This document shows positions 31,421 to 43,626 of a DNA stretch of 64,000 nt, piece by piece (the first letter of the stretch is position 1; the number at the start of each line of letters is the position of its first letter). The position numbers and the translations under genes are program-made. The notes beneath the pieces are model-generated. The model worked only from the letters and a program-made list of their open reading frames with translations, did no database searches and had not been told where the DNA came from. Source of the DNA: Dactylonectria macrodidyma (taxonomy: Eukaryota > Ascomycota > Sordariomycetes > Hypocreales > Nectriaceae); NCBI GenBank assembly GCA_020744425.1, contig JAGMUV010000031.1:558001-622000 (forward strand), read 5' to 3'.

Positions 31421-32706
31421 TGTGCTTTGGTGCAGACAGGTCAAAAAGTTTCTCCAGCTCTGATTGGTCCAAATGGCCGCAAATCGTTCAACGATTGGAC
31501 GTCTGCTGTTTTAAAGTGGGCCCCAGTTTTATGGGGCTCAAAAAGTTTCTCGGGCCTTTATTGGCCCAAATTTGTATGGACGGCCGCAAAACGTGCAACA
31601 ACTGGATGACGGCCTCAAAAAAGTGGGACCATACTTTAGCAGCTGGCATTACCCCTGGTTTGTTTACGTTGAATTTCACACACACCCAGTTTATTTACTT
31701 TGGATTTCGTACCCAATGCTGCTTGATGTCTTGCTTTATTGCGCGCAATGAGTCCGAAGTCTACTCCTCAACAGCTACAAGATGACATAATTTCCATGAG
31801 AAACCGGCAGGTGACTTCGTTAGCAATAGGAAATCTGCGGGTAACATTAAGAATTGCCTGGAGTGCCGTAATCAGTGCAATTCTCATGTCAGCTGTCTCC
31901 GCTCCGTAGGGCATTCAATGCTAACTAAATAAAGAATTCAGAGGCGCGATTCGACCGCCTCGGCCAGCCAGTCGTCCAGGTCAAAGCTAAGAACGTCGGC
32001 CCTGGTGCGGCTGCTGCCCCCGATGACAAGGCAGGGAACCTTGCAAAGCAGATTCCCATACATTAGCGCCCGTCTAATGCTGACGTCCAACCTTTAGCAG
32101 CCAGTTGGCCTCTGCAACGGCGCTCGCGGTACGATTTACGACATCGGCTGGGCACCTGGGGCCGACCCCATCCAAGACCCTCCCTGTGTTGTCATGATGG
32201 AGTTTGACAAATACAGCGGACCGGTATTCCTGACCACCGCTGAGAGCAGGAAGATTATGCCGATTCTCCCAGTAGAGAGGGACTTCCTCATCGGAGCCAC
32301 TCTCTGCACCCGCACGCAGTTTCCCCTGCTCGTATGCTACGCAATTACCGTGCACAAGTCACAAAGTATAACCGAAGACGTGATAGTTACAGATCTGTCC
32401 TGCCGGGACTTTCGGACTGGTTTAAGCTACGTGGCTATCTCTCGCGTGAAAATGGTCTACAGGTCTCCCCCGGATGGCATGAAGATGAAGATGAAGATGA
32501 GGGATCAGGAGCTTCGGAAACGACAGGTGCTCACACGGAATCCGTACATGTCACATAATACCAAGAATGGCCATGGCAATGGATCAGTACGCAGATAATG
32601 CAGTAGCAGTAATAGCTTCCTGGCCCGCGGACACACAGCCTTCGGCTGAGGCTACCCCATGCACCCCATCGCCGGTCCAATGTGCATGGGGTGACGTAGT
32701 ATTTTT
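31420..32706 (+). mobile_element. Hel-1 Helitron, rearranged and deleted (copy E)
   Basis: This is the only plus-strand copy of the family. It lacks the first 28 or so bases of the 5' end, starting TTTGGTGCAGACAGG. It keeps a decayed leader, jumps from exon 2 into the helicase C-terminal region, and ends with the standard 3' hairpin and GACGTAGTATTTTTA. Within the helicase piece a short block around 32065-32100 is scrambled. Confidence 0.8.
31750..32598 (+). pseudogene. Hel-1 Rep-helicase remnants in copy E
   Basis: Exon 1 begins with ATG at 31750 (MSPKSTPQQLQDD) but lost the first CxxC pair through a small deletion near 31797. The frame resumes at about 31960 with RPVIQVMAKNVG-like sequence. 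From 32194 it reads MMEFDKYSGPVFL, AITVHKSQSIT and YVAISRVK to the family C-terminus, with a small deletion after RVK. Rep, Walker A and Walker B are all missing. Confidence 0.75.
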
Positions 32707-33121
32707 ACTCTGTCAGTGAAAGACAGAGATAAAAAGCGGGGCGCTACATTAAACGCTGTTAGTACTCAGCTATTAAAACTTTATCTGCAGGGAAAACTTC
32801 CGGAACTCACTGGTTCCCGAGATTTCATTCGACATTGTTGCTGAGCTGACTCCGTGCAGGCTAATATTCAACAGTATTCGTTGTAGTGCAAGAGGATACC
32901 GTAGAATCTCGAAAAATTCGTCCCTGGCTGTGGAGCCTCTGGTGGGCCCGTCCCCTTGTCGGTTCTCTCACACCTAACTTTACTAGGAAGGTGATCTCGG
33001 CGCTGACTTGAGCCCCAATATCACAGAGTCATTATCTCCTAGTAATCGATTTCTTCTCTCTTTTCCTGTTCCACGGACCAGAAAAATGCCTTGCCCTTGT
33101 ACTAAGTTCGTTGGGTATTCA
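32707..33121. other. No gene recognised
   Basis: Spacer between Hel-1 copy E and the hAT element. It has only short frames. Confidence 0.45.
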
Positions 33122-36100
33122 CAAGGCTCGAACCCACTACACTGTAAATCCACGTGGACCACATATAAGTGGCCCATCTCTATTACATCCACTTGTCGGC
33201 GCTCAGATTACGTAATAATCCACTACACTTGGACACGAAAGTGGATGTAATGGAGTGGATTTAGGTGGATTTAGGTACAGTGGGATATTCCCTGACCCTG
33301 TATGGTTCATAGTACTTATTTTTGTATATGACTGCCCATTAAATCGAGGTACCTGGACCCAAGTTAGCCGAGGTCGATCACCCCTACAGCTAATCTAATA
33401 ATATTGACGAGAAACTACCCCTATTGAGTGCGTTTTCTACAGATTTCCTGCTTTGTTTTTGCCAAAAAAAAAATTTGATGTCAGCCAACCAGCCAGGCCA
33501 ACCAGGCCAACAGCAGCAGCTCGAAGACCGTCTTTTTCGCCATTTCAGAGGCTGGAATTGGTCAGAACGCGCTCGTGATACTAGCTCTTGGCTGTGGGAC
33601 TTTGGCTATGATATTCAACGTCATGGCTTACGCAAATGGGCTTGCAAGGACTGTATCCTCGGAAATCGTCCCATTATCGCGAGTTTTACCTCTTCAGGTC
33701 TCCAGAACGCGGCAAATCATCTTTGGCGTGAGCACAAAACACCAGCACCAGAGGGAGAGAAAAAGAGCACAGCACAGCTCAAATCCGAAGGCGCACTGAA
33801 ATCGAACCAGCCGACTATTGCCTCTGTTTTGAAACTGGACGTCAACAAGCCTACGGAACAGAATATCGCGAATAGCTTCATCTCACGCTTTGATAAGCAA
33901 CATTTTCAGCGTATGCTAGTCGAGTTAATCGTCAGTAGCAACCAGTCATTTTCCTTCGCCGAGAACCCCATCCTCCGAGAAATCTTCGACTATTTGAGTC
34001 CCTCCGTTTCCATCCAACACGCCAACTTGACTGCCACGGCTGTCCGATATAAGATCATTCAGGAGTATAACCGCCACAAGCAGACGGTTATCGAGGTGCT
34101 GAGGAACTCCCCTGGAGCCCTTCATATTTCATTTGATGGCTGGACGTCTCGAAATAAGCTTGCCCTCTACGGTATTGCTTGTTTTTTCAGAGACGAGAAG
34201 AATCGGCCATGCAAAATCATGATTGGAGTTCCAGAGGCTCATCGTCACTTCGGCTCAACGATCGGTGGGGAGGTTCTCGACGTCCTACACACTCTTGGCG
34301 TGGGTCCAGAGAAGGTTGGCTATTTCACGCTCGACAATGCAGAAAACAACGATACTGCCATGGAGGTCATTGGTGCTGAACTTGGGTTCGATGGCCGACT
34401 GCGCCGAGGACGCTGTATTGGCCACACAATTAACTTGTCAGCCAAGGCGCTCTTATTTGGCAAAAACGCCGACGCGTTCGAGAAGCAATTGTCAGGCGCA
34501 GAAGCGTTATCTGATACTGAATACGCTCAATGGCGCAAAAAAGGACCAGTTGGCAAGTTACACAATATCGTAGTTGATGTGCGTATTAGCCACCGGCTGA
34601 TTTACTTGTTCAAGGAGGTCCAGAGGGTAAGCGGTTTAACTAAATCCTATTCGTCTCATATTAACTCGGTATATCTAACAGGACGAAATTAATCGCGCCA
34701 CCACCCTTAAACTCCGATCGAAGAAACCACTCAAGCTAATTATCGACAACGACACGCGTTGGCTGTCACAACTCTACATGATCCGCAGGGCTCTACGGTT
34801 GAAAACCTCTATCGAACTCCTACTGATCAAGTATAAGGCGCAATGGGAGGACGAAAATCGGTCTAAAAAGACTGGCCAAGTAACACAAGCCAAGTTGGCA
34901 AAAAAACCACGCATCCTCCGAGACGAGAATCAGCTAACGGACAAAGACTGGGAGGTTCTTTACCATTTGGAGGCTATTCTGACTGTTTTAGAGACCGTGG
35001 TAAAGACGCTTGAGGGTGATGGACACATCCGAAGGCGTAAGCAAGGCTGGACTGGCTCCTATGGTAATATCTGGGATGTGGTGCTTGGCTATGAGTTGCT
35101 GCTTAACACACTGGAAGGATATAAGCAGCTTGCTGCTGACTTTCCTGATCCAGAGCACTTCCGCATCGGAATCAACCTTGCTTGGGATAAGCTGGATGAA
35201 TATTATCAGCGGCTGGACGAGACGCCCATCTACTATACGGCTATGGCGCTCCATCCAGCTTATCGTTGGGACTGGTTTGATGAAACGTGGGCTCATAAGC
35301 CTAGCTGGGTTGAAAAGGCAAAAGAGATGGTTGCCGACGTCTGGCTGTCCGATTACGCTCGTCTCGAGGTTAGAACCAGCAGCAGCAGAGGCGACGACGA
35401 GCCACCAGCAAAAAGACCTCGGTTTTTCAATCCCTTCGAGAAGAACAGTCGTCTGCCAAGCTCAATACCAGCCTACGCAGCAGCTATTGTTGGTGACGAG
35501 TACCAAGCGTGGCAGACGGATCGTGACGCCAGCGACGGCAACGTTCGTGATCCAATTGGCTACTGGATCACTAAGCAAGGCAGATATCCTCGGTTATCCA
35601 GGATGGCCTTGGACTTCCTGACGATCCAGCCGATGTCAGCCGAGTGTGAGAGGTTATTTTCAGCTGCTGGCAAGATGGTCTCGGGGTTGCGTACGAACCT
35701 AGATGCTGAGATTATCGCCATTTGTCAGGTCTTACGCTCTTGGTACCGTGCTGGCCTTATCAAGGACCTGGATCCATTGCTTAAGTCACACCTCGAAAGT
35801 AAGCTGGATGCCGGCTGTGGGACTCTAAGCGACGACGAGCTGGCTCTTGCTGAGTCAAAATGGCTATTCGAGGGCGAGGACAGCGCCAGCGAGGTTGACG
35901 ATTCATCACAGCAGCAAGAGGCTGAAGAGTTAGTGTCAACCTCTGAAAGTGAGGCTGAATAGGCGTCGACGAGGTTGTGAATAGCCTCAAAAGTCCACTT
36001 ACAAAAATCCACTTATAAATCCACGTGTACATCCATTCCACTCCGGTCGAAAGTGTGCTACATCCACTTTGTAATTGCCTAAAAATGGTCCATCCACTCT

Positions 36101-36143
36101 ACTTGGTCCAAAAGTGGAGTGGATGTAGTGGTTTCGAGCCTTG
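33122..36143 (+). mobile_element. hAT transposon with about 20-bp inverted ends
   Basis: The left tip CAAGGCTCGAACCCACTACA at 33122 and the right tip (complement CAAGGCTCGAAACCACTACA) ending at 36143 match at 19 of 20 positions. Both subterminal regions contain repeated GTGGATGTA, AATCCAC and TCCACTT motifs, as expected of transposase-binding sites in hAT elements. Length is about 3.0 kb. No 8-bp target duplication is evident in the flanks. Confidence 0.8.
33478..35962 (+). CDS. hAT transposase, apparently intact
   Basis: Exon 1 is 33478-34626 and exon 2 is 34682-35962, joined by a 55-bp intron (GTAAGC..AACAG), giving 809 aa. Start choice: ATG 33478 (MSANQPGQ) is preferred over 33424 because the extra N-terminus is atypical. 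There is a BED-type zinc finger near residues 55-90 (ACKDCILG ... NHLWREH), then the RNase-H-like core with HISFDGWTSRNKLALYG and GYFTLDNAENNDTAM, GRCIGHTINLSAKAL, and IDNDTRWLS. The C-terminal dimerisation domain is IQPMSAECERLFSAAGKMVSG. No internal stop or frameshift was found, so it may be active. Confidence 0.88.
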
Positions 36144-36348
<205 letters not shown>

Positions 36349-39300
36349 AAAATACTACGTCACCCCATGCACATTGGAGCGGCGATGGGGTGCATGGGGT
36401 AGCCTCAGCCGAAGGCTGTGTGTCCGCGGGCCGGGAAGCTATTCCTACTACTGCATTATCTACGTACTGATCCATTGGCATGGCTATTCTTGGTATTATG
36501 TGACATGTACGGATTCCGTGTGAGCACCTGTCGTTTCCTAAGCTCCTGATCCCTCATCTTCATCTTCATGCCATCCGGGGGAGACCCGTAGGCCAGGTGA
36601 TTACGATCAAATGGTGCATCCAACATCAGACCCTCGAGCGTTTTCACGCGAGAGATAGCCACGTAGCTTAAACCAGTCTGAAAGTCCCGGCAGGACAGAT
36701 CTGTAACTATCATGTCTTCGGTGATGCTTTGTGACTTGTGCACGGTAATTGCGTAACATACGATCAGGGGAAACTGGGTGCGAGCGCAGAGAGTGGCTCC
36801 GATGAGGAAGTCCCTCTCCACTGGGAGAATCGGCACAATCTTCCTGCCATCAGCGGTGGTCAGGAATACCGGTCCGCTGTATTTGTCAAACTCCATCATG
36901 ATAACACAGGGAGGGTCTTGGATGGGGTCGGCCCCAGGTGCCCAGCCGATATCGTAAACTGTGCCGCGAGCGCCGTTGCAGAGGCCAACTGGCTGCCAAA
37001 GGTTGGACGTCAGCATCAGACGGGAGCCAATGCATATTGGGATCTGCTTCGCAAGGTTGCCCGCCTTGTCATCAGGCGCAGCAGCCGCGCCGGGGCCGAC
37101 GTTCTTAGCCATGACCTGGATGACTGGCCGGCTGAGGCGGTCGAGGTGATAGTGGTTATATTCGTTCACCCTATCTTTAGTGGCGTATACTCGTAAGGCG
37201 TTGACAAACCTTGCGACCTCTTGATCGTCTAGTTTTGCCTGTACGCGGCTGGAAAGGAGCTTCCAGGACTCCACAGATAGTTGAAGCAGTCGCAATTCCC
37301 CGAGAGCTAGGCGGAATGCCTCCTGATCGTCGCCACGCTGCCGCTGGACAACTTTCAAGAAGACCGATTTATCGAATCGCCTATATGCGTTTCTGCCCTT
37401 GATCTCTACTCCCTGAACCTCTTTATCGTAATAAAGCGGCTTCTGCAGCACAGGGGGAAGCTGAAAGAAGTCACCAACCAACAGGATGTTCAGGCCGCTA
37501 AAGAACTCTTCGTTCTTATTCGGGAACGCCTCTCGGAGACGGTCATCGATCCAAGATAGCTGACGCAGTCCAAGCATGCTCTTCTCATCAATGATCAGAT
37601 ACTTGATATCTTTAAGCTTCTTCTGGAGCTGAGCCTTATCAATGGCTGAGAGAGGCTTGAAGTCCTTATTAATTGGCAGGTGTAACAGGGAATGCAAGGT
37701 AGTGCCCGAAATCTGATTTCCCGCGACGCCCGTGGGCGCGGCACGCCAGACGGGTGTCCCTCTCCCGCCCGTCGCGGCTTGAAGGTGCGCGGAGAGCAGG
37801 TTAATGAGGTATGACTTGCCAGTGCCGCCTCCGCCATCCACATGGAGTAACAACTGGGAGGGATCCCGGGTCAGGAAGTGGCCCATCACCGTGCCGTACA
37901 CCAGGCGCTGCTCTGGATTTAGGGAATCGCGAGCCTCCAATGGCTGATCATCCACGTCAAGGTCAAGGGTGTTTTCCGCTTTGCGTTGCTTCCAGTAGTC
38001 GCCGTTGAGAATGCCATCATCGGTATACCGCCCAACATGAGGGGTCCAATCGTAATTAATGTCAATATCTCGGCGGCCGAGGATGTCGATGTCCTCTTCC
38101 TCCAGCGGGCGGTCAGGTAGCATGCGGGCGAGTTCATGCCAATCCTCCTCCGCGATGGGCTCCTCATGGGCCTCAAGCTCAAACTCATCGTCCTCTGCCG
38201 TCAATTCATCCGTATCCGGCTCTCCATAATGATCGTCCGCATGGGTATCGTGGAGCTGTCTGCAGCGCATGTACCCGGCTGTGAAAGAATCGAACCGCTG
38301 GCCACCCACAACGAGCAACTCTTCTGGAAAGCGATGTGGATGAACCATCATCAATTTAACACGACAGAAGTCGTTAAACTGGGAAGAGGCTTCCATGGAT
38401 TTGTATCGAGGGAAGTAAGACAGGACCCTCTTTTTCGCGTGAGCAGCGAGTCTCCTCCACGTGTTGAGATTGTACGACTGCAGGTATTCGAGATACTTTA
38501 CATCCTCATGCTGGTCCTTTCTCTCTAGATATTTCCTGTAGCTGCCGATGGCCTCGTTGACATCTCCATCCACACGATACGAACGCGCCTGTCGCTCCAA
38601 CGGACGGCAGTCCACGGTGACAACCATACGGGTGCCTTCTTGCAGCGGAATGTTAAGCAGCAGATGGGAAATCTCCTGCGCCGAGTAATCTCTCTCGGCG
38701 ATCAGCTTGTTCATGAGGCGAGAGGAGAAGGATAACAGGGGCTGAACGTGCGATGTATGAGGCAAGACCTGGTCTGCAAGCCGGGAGAAAGACTCAGTCT
38801 TCTTCTCAGCTTTACTGCAATATTTCGCAGCGTATGTAAGGACCGCCTGTAAGCTGGTGCAAGGAGATATGTCGATATTGGCTAGCCAGCCTAGGATAAT
38901 CGCAGGGTTGAAGTTGTTCATGAGGCTGTCATTCCGGGCCGCCTCAAAGATGTAGTACGACCGGCCTTCCTTCCTGATCACTGCGGCCAGCTCCCGCAAG
39001 GCACGAGGGAAGTCAAAACGACACTCCCTCTCTGGATTGGCAACGTTGGCCGCCTCGATATCTGCTGCGGCGCCTTCCATATCCCTTGCCAGATCGCCGG
39101 TTCTTTTCCTCACACGCAAGCAGTACGTGGTGTTGCACTTGTGGCGCTGGCAACGGTTGACGATTTGTGAGAGCCGCAGGAATGTCATCTCTATGCTCAG
39201 GGGATCCACGCTCAGGGGATTACCCTCACCCTGAGGCATAGTCCTACTCGGCTCGGGGTTAATGGCAGTGACGTGGAATCCCCACGTGCGTGCAAAAACA

Positions 39301-42300
39301 TCACGAGCGGCTTCGTCCTCCATGTCGGCTCCGGGGCAATTTTCCATCCAGTACAGGCCGTGGTTGTGTGGACTCCCACGCCCTTGCCATTCATAACGAT
39401 CCCAGTAATCCGTGATGCTGAACTTCTTGCTTAGCACGATATCCCGAAAGAGGCAGTATCGGCGGTAGAAATGGAAAGCAGCAATGTGAGGGTTCTGCCG
39501 CAATAGGCGGCGCGATAGAGCCATCCTCTCCGGCTCGGTGGCGGCTAGCCAGTCGTCATACTGGGGCATGTGCTGGTAGAGACTCCGCCAGTGTAAATCT
39601 GCCGGGCTAAACGTGATGAATGCACCAGGACAACCAAGGTTATAGGCGTAGGCCTCGAGGTCCTGCCTCTTTTTGTTCCAGAATGGACGCGTACCGCGAA
39701 TAGACACCGCATGCCTTGTGATCGAGTTGATCAGCGCCTGCGCCTCGGGGTCCTCGCTGTGTTCGAGCGCCTGAATAAGTTGCTCTCGCGTCAGCGGCTG
39801 CTGTCTCCCATCATGTTGCTTCACGAAGAATCTGGACCGCGAACGTGCTTGTGACCGCATTAGCGTGTTGAAGGCGACGAAGCGGAAGGTCGGGTGGCGT
39901 GCAAAACGCCCGTCGTGCCAGCGCATCGCGTGCTCGACGTAATCCTTGTAATCAATGGAGCGCAATCGGGGTTCAACAAAGTCGGCTCTACCGTCAGGAA
40001 AGAGGCAGGGAAATGCCAAGGAGAGTAGGGCATGAGAGCGATTGAACTCATTAATGGGTGTGTGTCGTATATTCGGGAGCTGCAGCTCGTGTTGTGCCTG
40101 CGCCTGGAAGCTTGTGGAAAGCCCTGAATCAGCGCCTGATTCTCCGGAGAGAATAGACCGCAGAGCATCGAGCTCCGTGTCCTTAGCCAACAGGTCCGGC
40201 ACCGCAGCCTCGTCCTCCAGGTCAGGCTCTGCCTCCTGATCTTCCTCGGGTGAGTCGGGTCCAACATCGGCAGCCTCCACCTGACTCTGGGGGATAGCAT
40301 CCAGGACATTACCATCTTGGGGCAATTGATTCAGCCGCTCTTCGTCGATGGCGACGCATCGATAGCCGGGATGATGGCGGCGGAGGTAGTCTAGCCATAT
40401 GACAACCGGCTGGCGGCGCACGCGGAACTGGCGGGTGAATTGCCGGCTAAGATTTGCGTGGGACGACGTATTCGCAGGACGTAGTAACACAGTGTTCAAC
40501 TCTTGCGGCAAAAGCGGGAGCTGGTTGTACACTAAGCCAACCTCCCGGAGAAAGTGAATTACGTGCCCTCGATACTTGTACTGCTGCCCTCGCACAAGCA
40601 TAATGTTCACGTGGACGTGAACACGAGCAATCAACGACTCTTCGGTAGGCGTGAGCTGGGGCAACCGGCCCGGCACAGGGCCAAAGTCGAGCTGATTGTC
40701 CGCAGAGAAGAAATATGGCTCGTCGGGCTGGCGCTTCTCATCCCTCCGATAACAACGCGCACAAATGCCATCGCAATCGATCTTCATCTGGAACCAACTC
40801 TCTTGGCATCGACTGCAAAACTGCATTTGGTCATTGTCCAGCTCTGTCCAGAACTCGCGGAGGATTTCCTTGTCGCGACCAGTCAAGGCGCAAGCCTCAA
40901 GGTCTCCATTCCACACCGGGTCTTGTGCATGAAATACCGCCGATTCTTCAGGTGGAATCATCACTGGGCTCCGATACCGTCGTGGCGGCCTCGACGATGG
41001 AGTTTGCCTTTGAGATTGTCTCGGCCGCCCTCCTGTACCAGGGGCAGGACCACGGCGACCACGCCTTGGCTGTGCGGAAGGCTGCGGCAAGCGATGGCGA
41101 AGAGGGCTTCCATCCACGGAATTATTATTGTCGTTCTCGTCTTCGTCCCCTGGATCGGAATCACACTCCACCCCTAATTGTTTGAGGTACCTCTGTGGTC
41201 GAGCAGGCGAAAGGAGTAAGTTGAAATAGTCCTCGGCGTCAATATCAGATTCAGAGAAATGTCCCCTGTCATTGCCTCCCTTGGTTATCCCATTCCCGTC
41301 TTGAAACCAACTCGGTTGTAGTCGATCTCGACTCCCATCTACGCTCCGTGGTTAGCCTGAACAATTTACCAGGACGACAGCACAAGGATACCTTCTCCAG
41401 GACCCTCAGACCCATCAAAGACGCCGAGTTGAGATATTGTGGGAGTCAGTGACACAGTCTCCCCTGCACGGCGTCGTGAACGATGGTCGCGCTGGACAGC
41501 GGCCAGCTTGGCCCTCGCCCCGGCCTTGGAAGGATCATCTTGCGAGTCTTTCCCGGCCCTGTGGAACCTAGCAGCCAAGTAAGAGTAATCTACACTAGTT
41601 GTGCTGCTTCGGACAGTAGATGGATCAGAATGTGAGGCGGTTGGATGGGTCGTTGGCTGCGCGGGAGGTGAGGGAGCCATTTCCCGGAAGAGCCGCGAGC
41701 TTTGTTGGGTTGGTGGAATTGGCGTCCCTAGCACTACGTGAGGCTGGCTGATTGACTCTCTGAATAACCTCCTAGCTGCATGAAGTTGTTGTAGCTTCTC
41801 TGGCGACGTGGGCTGGGTTCCAGACCTGTCCTTAGCAGGGGATAAGCCAGCTTCTCCGTCAGTTCGCTTCCGGGCAGGTCTTTCAGCTGAGGAAGAACGG
41901 ACGGCGAGGTTCCTCAATGTTTGGATCGCGCTTCTGGATCTGGAATTCTTTATTCAGTTAGTGTTGAATGCTCTTATGGTCTTACGGAGTGAGTGGGGAG
42001 ACAGAGCTGACATGAGAATTGCACTGACTACGACAGCCGAGGCAGTTTTTGGTTTTCCCAGCAGATTTCCGTTTACTGACGAAGTCACCCGCCGGTTTCT
42101 CCTCGCCACAGCGGGCACAGACGATGGAAATCAAGTCATCTTGAAGCCCTTGAGGAGTAGACTTAGGACTCATTACTTAATGAAGCACGCATCAAGACGC
42201 GTTGTTTCAATGAAATTTCCATGTCAAGCGAAGCGCAAGTAAACAAACCAGGGGTGCTGCGAGCCGCAGAAAGCTAGGCCCACTTCTTAGCAGCCATTGT

Positions 42301-42416
42301 CCAGTTGTTGCACGTTTTGCGGCCATCCATACAAATTGCTGGCCAATCAGAACCCGGGAAACTTATTGACCCCTGTCTGCACCAAACCCTTAATGTAGAG
42401 TCAGCCTTCGGCTGAA
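36349..42416 (-). mobile_element. Hel-1 Helitron, full-length (copy A)
   Basis: The 5' end at 42416 reads TTCAGCCGAAGGCTGACTC on the minus strand. The 3' end is a 10-bp-stem hairpin (CCCCATGCAC...GTGCATGGGG) followed by GACGTAGTATTTT at 36349. The 5' palindrome AGCCGAAGGCT recurs just inside the 3' end (36407-36417). All 5' tips in the window are preceded by or begin with T, which suggests insertion between two T residues. These traits fit the Helitron2/Helentron-like branch, which has asymmetric terminal repeats, more than canonical Helitrons. Length is about 6.07 kb. Confidence 0.85.
36456..42173 (-). CDS. Hel-1 Rep-helicase (RepHel), three exons
   Basis: The main exon 41338-36456 is open throughout. 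Exon 2 (about 41939-41392) and exon 1 (42173 to about 42020) precede it. Intron 2 is 41391-41339 (GTATCC..CGTAG) and joins the frame exactly; the exon 1/2 junction is less certain. Exon 1 has a CxxC-x21-CxxC zinc motif. The main exon has a second zinc finger (CSRCQES ... CARCYRR), the HUH nuclease motif GRGSPHNHGLYW (about 39375), the two-tyrosine motif YAAKYCSK (about 38830), PIF1-type Walker A GGGGTGKS (37825), Walker B IIDEKSML (37590), GDFFQLPPV, VHKSQSITEDM and YVAISRVKTLEG. No stop or frameshift was found. It should nick and unwind DNA for rolling-circle transposition and could mobilise copies B, C and E. Confidence 0.88.
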
Positions 42417-42648
42417 TTACCAACCAACTACTAGCTTTAATCATCTCGCTGATACCGTCCAAGATACACTGGTGACTCTTACGCCGACCTAGAGAAACAC
42501 TATCCAGGCGACTGTAAAGATATCTCGCTCAATGACCTATTCAGAGTATTTGCTAACGAATACTTTCGCAGCTTGGGATGAGCCTGGCATCAACGCATAC
42601 GGTTGTGTCAAGCAACTTTACCTCCTCAAGAAGGCCCACCGCAAGCTT
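42417..42648. other. Unassigned spacer
   Basis: Two short overlapping frames occur (DLEKHYPGDCKDISLND and INAYGCVKQLYLLKKAHRKL). They read like protein remnants but match no family I recognise. Confidence 0.4.
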
Positions 42649-42801
42649 TGTTGAAATAGGAAGGTTCAAGTTGCTTAATTCATACTAAAAGTGCAGTAGG
42701 TGAACCACTGTTTATATACAGGCACGATCTCTTGTAGAATGTTCCTCCTTCTTCCACACTTTGCCACCGACTTGGTCGCCTCACACTTGTGATCTCCAAC
42801 A
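42649..42801 (-). mobile_element. Inverted fragment of the 15.7-kb hAT family
   Basis: This 150-bp piece is the reverse complement, with differences, of 15738-15892. It covers the end of that transposase's first exon (GATCACAAGTGTGAGGCGAC) and its first intron. It joins directly to repeat R1 at 42802. Confidence 0.8.
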
Positions 42802-43409
42802 AGTATAGTGATAGTGTCGTATTCTAGGCTGTTGTAAGTTATTGGGTTTGGAAAACTTATAGATTGATATGTGGGGGAAATAAGCGTGCGGTTTCAACAC
42901 CAGTGCGAGTGATAAAAGTCCAATGGTCTCAACACCAGGACATCTTGGCATGGCAGCTTCTTATACTCAAATTGACAATTTTCCCTCTTTGGTATTGCGA
43001 CTGATTGATCTCTGCTAGTCTCAGTACCCTGATCCCTGTCTCAATTATTGACCCTCACCCTATTGGCTAGGTCTCTTAGTTCCGCATTAAGCTCTTCAAA
43101 TCGTGCCACTCAAAATGGTGCCTTCTCCTCAAAGCCTGCTGCGTACGTCTTATTGGCTACGCAAAACAAAAGGTAATACACACACGCGCCCTATTGGCCA
43201 AGTCTCTTTATCCACCCACCCAGAGCCGACCACTTAAAACCGCGCCCTCTTCTCAACACATGCAGCAACCCACTAGTGTAAAACAGGGTCTTGTTGCAAC
43301 CTTCGTACCGAAAGGCTACTCAGCGCAAGGGAGCCGCCAACTTGCCCATCACGCCCAGCTTCCAACTTCCAACGTCCCCCGGCGGACGTGCCCCTTCCCC
43401 TGTGCCTTG
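42802..43409. repeat. 0.6-kb repeat R1, copy 2
   Basis: Direct repeat of 30781-31420. On the right it continues into CTTGAGGAACGAAAGG, the motif of the short repeats at 219 and 3022, which copy 1 lacks. No coding capacity is seen. Confidence 0.8.
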
Positions 43410-43626
43410 AGGAACGAAAGGCCTTTTTGCGCGGCAAACTTCACCCCGCAAAATTTCTCCCGCTTCCCATTGGTGGCCCAAAATTTACCAGGATGTTTCA
43501 AGGTCCGTCATGATTGGTCGTCAGTACTTTTTTCTTTCTCCCTGTTGTCTGTCTTGTCCTAGTTAAGCGCGTTCCCAGCCGCCCGCCGCCGGCGCTTCCT
43601 GATCCCCCTCTCTATCATGACGTCAC
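43410..43626. other. Hel-3 3' flank
   Basis: This segment, between the helicase stop codon and repeat R1, presumably contains the Hel-3 3' terminus. CCAAAATTT and CGAAAGGCCTT motifs loosely resemble the Hel-2 3' flank near 19650-19700. No clear terminal hairpin was identified. Confidence 0.4.

Noticed and set aside
40554..41185. Plus-strand frames of 207 and 156 codons opposite the Hel-1 N-terminus
   Set aside because: Antisense to the zinc-finger and linker of the Rep-helicase; no motif of their own.
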